From: Macropodus opercularis
Lineage: Eukaryota > Chordata > Actinopteri > Anabantiformes > Osphronemidae
DNA length: 64,000 nucleotides
Direction: 5' to 3'
Assembly: GCA_030770545.1 (NCBI GenBank)
Contig: CM061099.1
Span: 10,001-74,000, forward strand
Shown here: one piece after another, positions 59,601 through 64,000 of the stretch
How the letters are laid out: each line of letters opens with the position of its first letter
How positions within the stretch are numbered: the first letter of the stretch is position 1
Translations under genes and position numbers: made by a program
The notes under the pieces: generated by a model
The model's database searches: none
Told to the model about the DNA's origin: nothing
Seen by the model: only the letters and a program-made list of their open reading frames with translations

Positions 59601-60684
59601 GATGCAGGAGTAATGGATGCAGGCAGCGAGGTGGAAGAACATTGGTGGAGAGGAGAGGAAAAGGTGTCGCAGGACCCAGAAACAGGAGTTGAAGGAAGTG
59701 GGCGACTGGTATCCTGATGAGTGTCACTGGAGGACTGGATTAACTCTTCATTCAGAAGAGGCACTGGGGTAGAACACCTGGGCGTGGAGTGGTCTTCAGT
59801 GGGACGATTATAGCACAAGTCATCTGACTTCCATCCCTCCAACTGCGTGTCAAATGGCTCCACAAGCTGTTCATCACGAACACTTGGAGCACAGTGGTCT
59901 ATAAGGAAATGTGCAAGTTTCAGATGAAAACCCAGTGGTTCCGAACTTCAGTAGAATAAATAACATCATTGGGTGTAAATGGAAACCCTTACAAATTGTA
60001 GTTTATTACTCAAGTTAATAGGATGCCATTAGATGACTTTTCTGATATGGACCAAAAAACATAAGCACCACTTACCAGTACCGTGTTCAGCAATACTGCC
60101 CATGTCCAGCGTTGAAACCAGGGGCACATCTGGGTTAGATTCCCTTAACTTCGCCAGCTCTTTGACTATAGCTGCCCTCTTAGCTTCCTTTATTACTGGT
60201 TCTCGGTCCTATCAATGTTATTTGACTTTAGATTAAACTGAGTTTAGAGGGAGAAACATTTTTAAACACAAAGTGAACTTATGTACTTTTGCTGAACCCA
60301 TGTTGTGAAAGTCCTGGAGGTGTTTATCAAGGCGAACTAGGGTCTTCTTTCCACAGATTTTACAATCCAGGGTTTTTGTAGTTCTGTGGTGAAAAACGAA
60401 AACAACTCATGAAATAATATAATAACATTATGTATCTCTACATAAATATCAGACAACAATCTTAATCTCACCGTGGATTCCCATATTGCAGGAGAAGCTC
60501 AAACTCTTCTTCGTTTGGAATAGTGTGGGACACGTTCAGGTGATGCTTTAGGTCGGAAAAGTTTCCAAAGCAAAGTCCGCACAACTTGTCAGCCTGTGGA
60601 CAAATCATAGAGACAAAACACATTGAGGTTCCAGGTCTCCAGCAAAATATTACAGTAAACACACTGTTTTAATGTACTTACCAT
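56675..60684 (-). CDS. Copy III: recombinase-like protein lacking the catalytic Tyr, 734 aa
   Basis: Exons are ATG at 60,682-60,684 (29-nt exon to 60,710), 60,472-60,593, 60,287-60,383, 60,076-60,208, 59,338-59,898, 59,065-59,248, 58,674-58,897, 58,480-58,551, 58,223-58,392, 57,277-57,528 and 56,675-57,061. The sum is 735 codons with agreeing phases and no internal stop. Zinc fingers, Ser/Pro segment, coiled coil and the Arg, Lys and Arg positions of the catalytic-like domain are kept as in copy II. The last exon has three in-frame deletions relative to copy II. The largest (8 residues) removes RFY and what follows, so the sequence reads CHDPSTAEEETIY and lacks the expected catalytic Tyr. The acidic Ser-rich part stays, but the Lys-rich part and the 32-residue repeats are replaced by a short unrelated end (SGLPSAGSSQMKKRLKL). 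It is probably a non-catalytic DNA-binding paralogue. Retained open frame suggests either function or youth. Confidence 0.7.
57601..57988. mobile_element. Dispersed teleost repeat in copy III intron
   Basis: Duplicate of the element at 51,033-51,420, carried by block B at an offset of 6,568 bp. Confidence 0.6.
57993..58142. mobile_element. MITE-like element, duplicate copy
   Basis: Same 150-bp element with perfect 22-bp inverted ends as at 51,425-51,574, copied with block B. The insertion therefore predates the duplication. Confidence 0.75.
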
Positions 60685-60821
60685 TTTGTCACGCTGGATT
60701 TGCAGAATACCTGTCACAGTGATTTAAGAGAAACAAACAGTTTAATTGTGGAAAAGGGAGGAAATATGAAAAAATAAGAACTCTTTCAGGAGCATGCTGA
60801 AATAATGTATAAGCGACGTAC

Positions 60822-60907
60822 GTAGACAAAGCAAGCACAATTAACGTTGTCTGGATAATCATCCAGGTGAGGTTGTCTGAAAGCTGAGTCATGGCAAGTG
60901 GACGTGT
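60822..60907 (-). other. 5' leader exon with short upstream frame, copy III
   Basis: Equivalent of 54,268-54,353 with the same splice borders. The upstream frame is intact (CTCACCTGG), as in copy II. Confidence 0.45.
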
Positions 60908-61635
60908 CTGAAAATCTTACTCCAAAGGCAGAAATCCACTTGCCATGACGTGTTAACATTAGACTTTTTTCCATGGTTTCCAAATAGCCAATACATCATG
61001 ATCTCAGAATTGGCCGTTTGTGGTCTTATGTCACCACCTACTGGTCAAACTAAAGTTGGACTTTAAGTTTGAATCTGGAAATTGAGTTGATTTGAAGGTT
61101 GGAGGAGGCTACTTTACTGGTTGCTCACAATCTAAACTTGAAGTTGGATAATAAGGCATTATATAACCTATAGAAATATTGTTTTATGGTATATACACAT
61201 ATACTATTACAACTTGGAATTACACTATTATTATAATATAATATTTCGACTCCAAAGGGAGAAGTCCACTTTCTGACACTGTTTATGTTGTTTATCATGT
61301 TATAAGTAGGACAAGCATGACTATAAATCAAAATTGCTGTGCTTGCTTCATGTCCAAATCTTTTTTGTTCATGTTTAGAGTGTCTGTACATTTTATTTAC
61401 ATGTACAGACAAACATTTGGTGAGTAGTAGCAAGTTCACAAATACATCTAAGTCATAACTTGTTCATGTCCTAAACTTTGACAATTAAAAAAATATATAT
61501 TCTAAGATCAAAGCTGTTATAACAACACTGGTAATTGCTACATAGGGATGTTACACACTGCTATAAGTCAAAAAGTTATGGATTAGAGCATCATTTCTAT
61601 CAGAACATTTGATCAACTAGAGACCTATTACTCAC

Positions 61636-61710
61636 CATGTGCTTCCTACTTCTGCTGCACTTCTCTCACTTCCCACTTCCTTTGTACAGAGGAAGTCCAG
61701 GTTTTCATTT
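61636..61710 (-). promoter_or_regulatory. First exon/5' leader, copy III
   Basis: The minus-strand segment ends GGAAGCACATG/GTGAGTAAT, exactly 14,988 bp from the copy I' equivalent. It lies within block A. Confidence 0.45.
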
Positions 61711-61892
61711 ACATGCAACACTCAATGTATAGACTAAAATCTGGAAAATAAATGCATTACGGATCATATTTGAAATTCTTTATTACCTTGTAGTAAAGGA
61801 CCACACCCGTATCTATCTACACCGCGAAACCAATAAGTTATTTTAACATACAATCAAATGATCATAATTTTATAGAATATGCTGTGCTTTGA

Positions 61893-62018
61893 GTGAAGCA
61901 AGAAGATCCTGGGTTTGATTCCCGGTGGTGACCGGTGTCCAAAGACATGCATGGTGTGAGTGTGAGTGTGTCCGTGACTGGTTATGCGTCTATATGTGTG
62001 GCCCAATCGTCGAGATTG
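61893..62018 (+). mobile_element. Truncated tRNA-like/SINE-like repeat, duplicate
   Basis: Block A duplicate of 46,905-47,030, with the same B-box-like GGGTTTGATTCCCGGTGG and downstream words. Confidence 0.6.
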
Positions 62019-62023
62019 ATTAT

Positions 62024-62260
62024 ATCCACAGAGGTGCACCCCCCTCCGTTCGCATAACGAACCCATTCTTCACAGGCGTGAAGTAAAACCAAACTGGAGG
62101 ATAAATCAGTGTCTTCACCAACTTCCCACAGACTGAAGAAGCCTCCTGGACAGATGGAGAAACGTTTCCACTAACTAGAAGAATCCAGTTGCCACGACTC
62201 AACCTTCAGACAACTTCACGTGGATGAATGAGAATCTTCACAGTCATCCACAGAGGTGCA
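62024..62260 (+). mobile_element. Retroelement tail with 15-bp direct repeats, duplicate
   Basis: Block A duplicate of 47,036-47,272. Both ATCCACAGAGGTGCA copies are preserved. Confidence 0.65.
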
Positions 62261-62677
62261 AAACTTTACTGTTTGACTAACATTATATCTGGATACATTG
62301 GGCTGCATTTGTTGCAGCATCTGTTACAGACTGGGCAGATCAAGGAATTAAATACACCACGAACCACATAAAGGCATTAATGAAACATGATTACATCATA
62401 CAACTGATTGAAACGTGGAGCGATTACACCTTTAAGCCAAGGAACGAACTTCAAGGATAACATACAACTTCTCTACGTTTCTGTATAACATAACTTAGCC
62501 TTAGCAAACATGCACTGTCTGAATACTTCCATCTTCCATTCCTTCATCCTTGCTTAAGGCTCTGTGAGCATGGACCAAAGTTGCCAAAGAACTAGTGACA
62601 TGTGTAAAAAGCCATGGGTCTGATGAGCCTGCTGTGGTCTCAGTCTGTTCTGAGCCATTCAACTGTAACCTATAGGC

Positions 62678-63108
62678 CTGATGGTGACGTATGTTTTTCA
62701 GTTACTTGAGAGTCTTCATCAATAGTGTAACCTGTCATAACATGTGTTTCAAGAGGTCACTGACAAGTGCAACTGCCACGTTGTCTGAGCTCTGTGCAAC
62801 CATCACCTGGTTCCTGAATTCAGACTTCAACCCACATCTGTCACCTATGACACAGTTGGTAGATGTGAATTTGGAATTTCTTGATTGTATATCTCCTCAT
62901 GACGTATCTACAGCAGAGTGTCATTGATTCTGCCAAGCTTTCATTTCATCCTAACAGCTGCCGTCCATCTCTCGCCTATTATGAGATATGAGACATTGAA
63001 ATACTTTTACATTTAATTCTCTTCTATGTCACAGCCAACAGATGAAAATGTGGAATTTATCGCCTCCTTTATATCTCCTCATTGCCTGTACCTGATGTGA
63101 CTCTGCTC
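62678..63108 (-). repeat. Diverged inverted satellite relics, duplicate
   Basis: Block A duplicate of 47,690-48,120. It shares the same two ATATCTCCTC words 182 bp apart. Confidence 0.65.
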
Positions 63109-63163
63109 TATCTATCTATAAATTATTCATACTTCTGACTGAATTGAAATATTTTTTTCTACA

Positions 63164-64000
63164 GTGATGCCTCTTGGACATCGTCTTATCTTTTGGGAAA
63201 CGCATGTGTCATCTACCTGCTGCATCGGGCGCTGACTCACCTGGAGGCCATCAGAACCGCTGTCAGGGTCATGTTCTTTTACTTCTCCAGCACCTTCAAC
63301 ACCAGTGGACCAGCACTTCTGAGACAGAACCTGGAAGGAGCCGCAGTGGATGGACAACTGCTGGCGTGGACAACTGATCCCTCACCAACAGGCCACAGTA
63401 CGTGAGGCGACCAACTGTGGTCTGAGGTGCTGGTTTCCAGCTCTGGGCTCCTCAGGGGACGTTCTCTCACCGTCCTCTTCACACACAACACCAGCAGTCG
63501 TGGCCTCCAGAAGCTCTCAGAGGATTCGGCCATTGTTGGCTGTGAGTCTGAGGGGAACGAGCTGGATACGGGTCGTCATCGGGGACTTGGTGGACTGGTG
63601 TGAGAGCAACAACCTGCTTAAACACCAGGAGGACGAAGGAGATGGAGGAAACCATCACATCACACACCGGTGAGATTCCAGGGCTCAGACATGGAGACAG
63701 TGGACAGTTTAAAGGACCTGGTGTTCACCTCAACCGTGATCTGGACTGGACTCACAACAGTGACGTCCTGCACTAGAAGGACCAACGTGGCTCCAGCTGC
63801 TGAGACTGACTCCTCTGCAGGGAGCAGCCTCTGTGAGGACACTCTGTGACTCTGTGACTCTGTGGCCTCTGCTCTCACTACGCTGTGTCTGTGGGAGCAG
63901 GCAGCAGGACACAAAGAGACTCCACCATCCGGTCAGGAAGGAGTGGTACGGCAGACCTTCATTCCCACTGCTGTTAGACTGTACAACCAATCAACCAGCG
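63164..64000 (+). pseudogene. Decayed LINE reverse transcriptase, duplicate, cut by window end
   Basis: Block A duplicate of 48,176-49,012, with the same altered catalytic boxes (FFYFSSTFNT and LSEDSAIVG). The 3' tail lies beyond the window. Confidence 0.7.

Larger units (their letters stand above)
57078..60408. repeat. Segmental duplication block B, right copy
   Basis: Right partner of 50,510-53,840. It is nearly identical through exons and introns, with a few substitutions (for example GACGG versus GACAG near 52,543/59,111). Confidence 0.93.
59906..64000. repeat. Segmental duplication block A, right copy
   Basis: Right partner of 44,918-49,012 at an offset of 14,988 bp. It runs to the last base of the window, so the true end is not seen. 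Confidence 0.93.

Overview
The window looks like a repeat-rich, probably subtelomeric or pericentromeric stretch of a teleost fish chromosome. The evidence is spliced genes with GT/AG introns, an AT-rich background, a vertebrate-type CCCTAA tract, an endogenous retrovirus, and several dispersed repeats of kinds that are common in fish genomes. No bacterial-type genes, CRISPR arrays or intact RNA genes were seen. No species is assigned.

Left third (1-21,880). A short interstitial telomeric tract (252-306) is followed by about 106 head-to-tail monomers of a 194-bp satellite (913-21,492). At least three monomer types are organised into higher-order repeats of 8 and 10 monomers. The array decays at its right edge (to about 21,880). 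Diverged relics in the opposite orientation reappear at about 47.7 and 62.7 kb. Short ORFs inside the satellite are by-products of the repeat.

Middle (21,880-40,190). A small minus-strand gene of unknown family (23,080-24,242) can be modelled from five exons; it encodes a short single-pass membrane protein. Next comes a broken minus-strand endogenous retrovirus (gag, protease and the start of reverse transcriptase, 25,575-27,104) interrupted by a LINE 3' tail. It abuts a GC-richer array of a 2,683-bp unit in 3.55 almost identical head-to-tail copies (27,105-36,622). The unit carries several open but mutually frame-shifted reading frames that I could not identify. An LTR-like segment follows, then about 2.7 kb without recognisable genes.

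Right third (40,190-64,000). This is a tandem family of multi-exon minus-strand genes. Copy II (49,489-54,130) gives a continuous 940-codon frame over 11 coding exons: two C2H2-like zinc fingers, a basic helical linker, a Ser/Pro-rich segment ending in a probable coiled coil, a helical domain, and a C-terminal part with the signature of tyrosine recombinases (Arg, Lys, Arg, His, Tyr in order). Copy III (56,675-60,684) is nearly identical upstream but lacks the segment carrying the catalytic Tyr. Copy I (40,191-44,740) has a hugely expanded Ser-rich exon and a broken 3' end, and a second zinc-finger module (copy I', 45,088-45,696) lies directly upstream of it. Large segmental duplications (44.9-49.0 kb with 59.9-64.0 kb; 50.5-53.8 kb with 57.1-60.4 kb) built this cluster. 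Introns and flanks carry a MITE-like element, tRNA-like and retroelement tails, and a decayed LINE reverse transcriptase.

The likeliest novelty is the zinc-finger/tyrosine-recombinase-like gene family. It shows exon amplification, module duplication, mosaicism and loss of the catalytic residue within 25 kb. Everything here is read by eye; family names rest on motif recognition, not on database searches.
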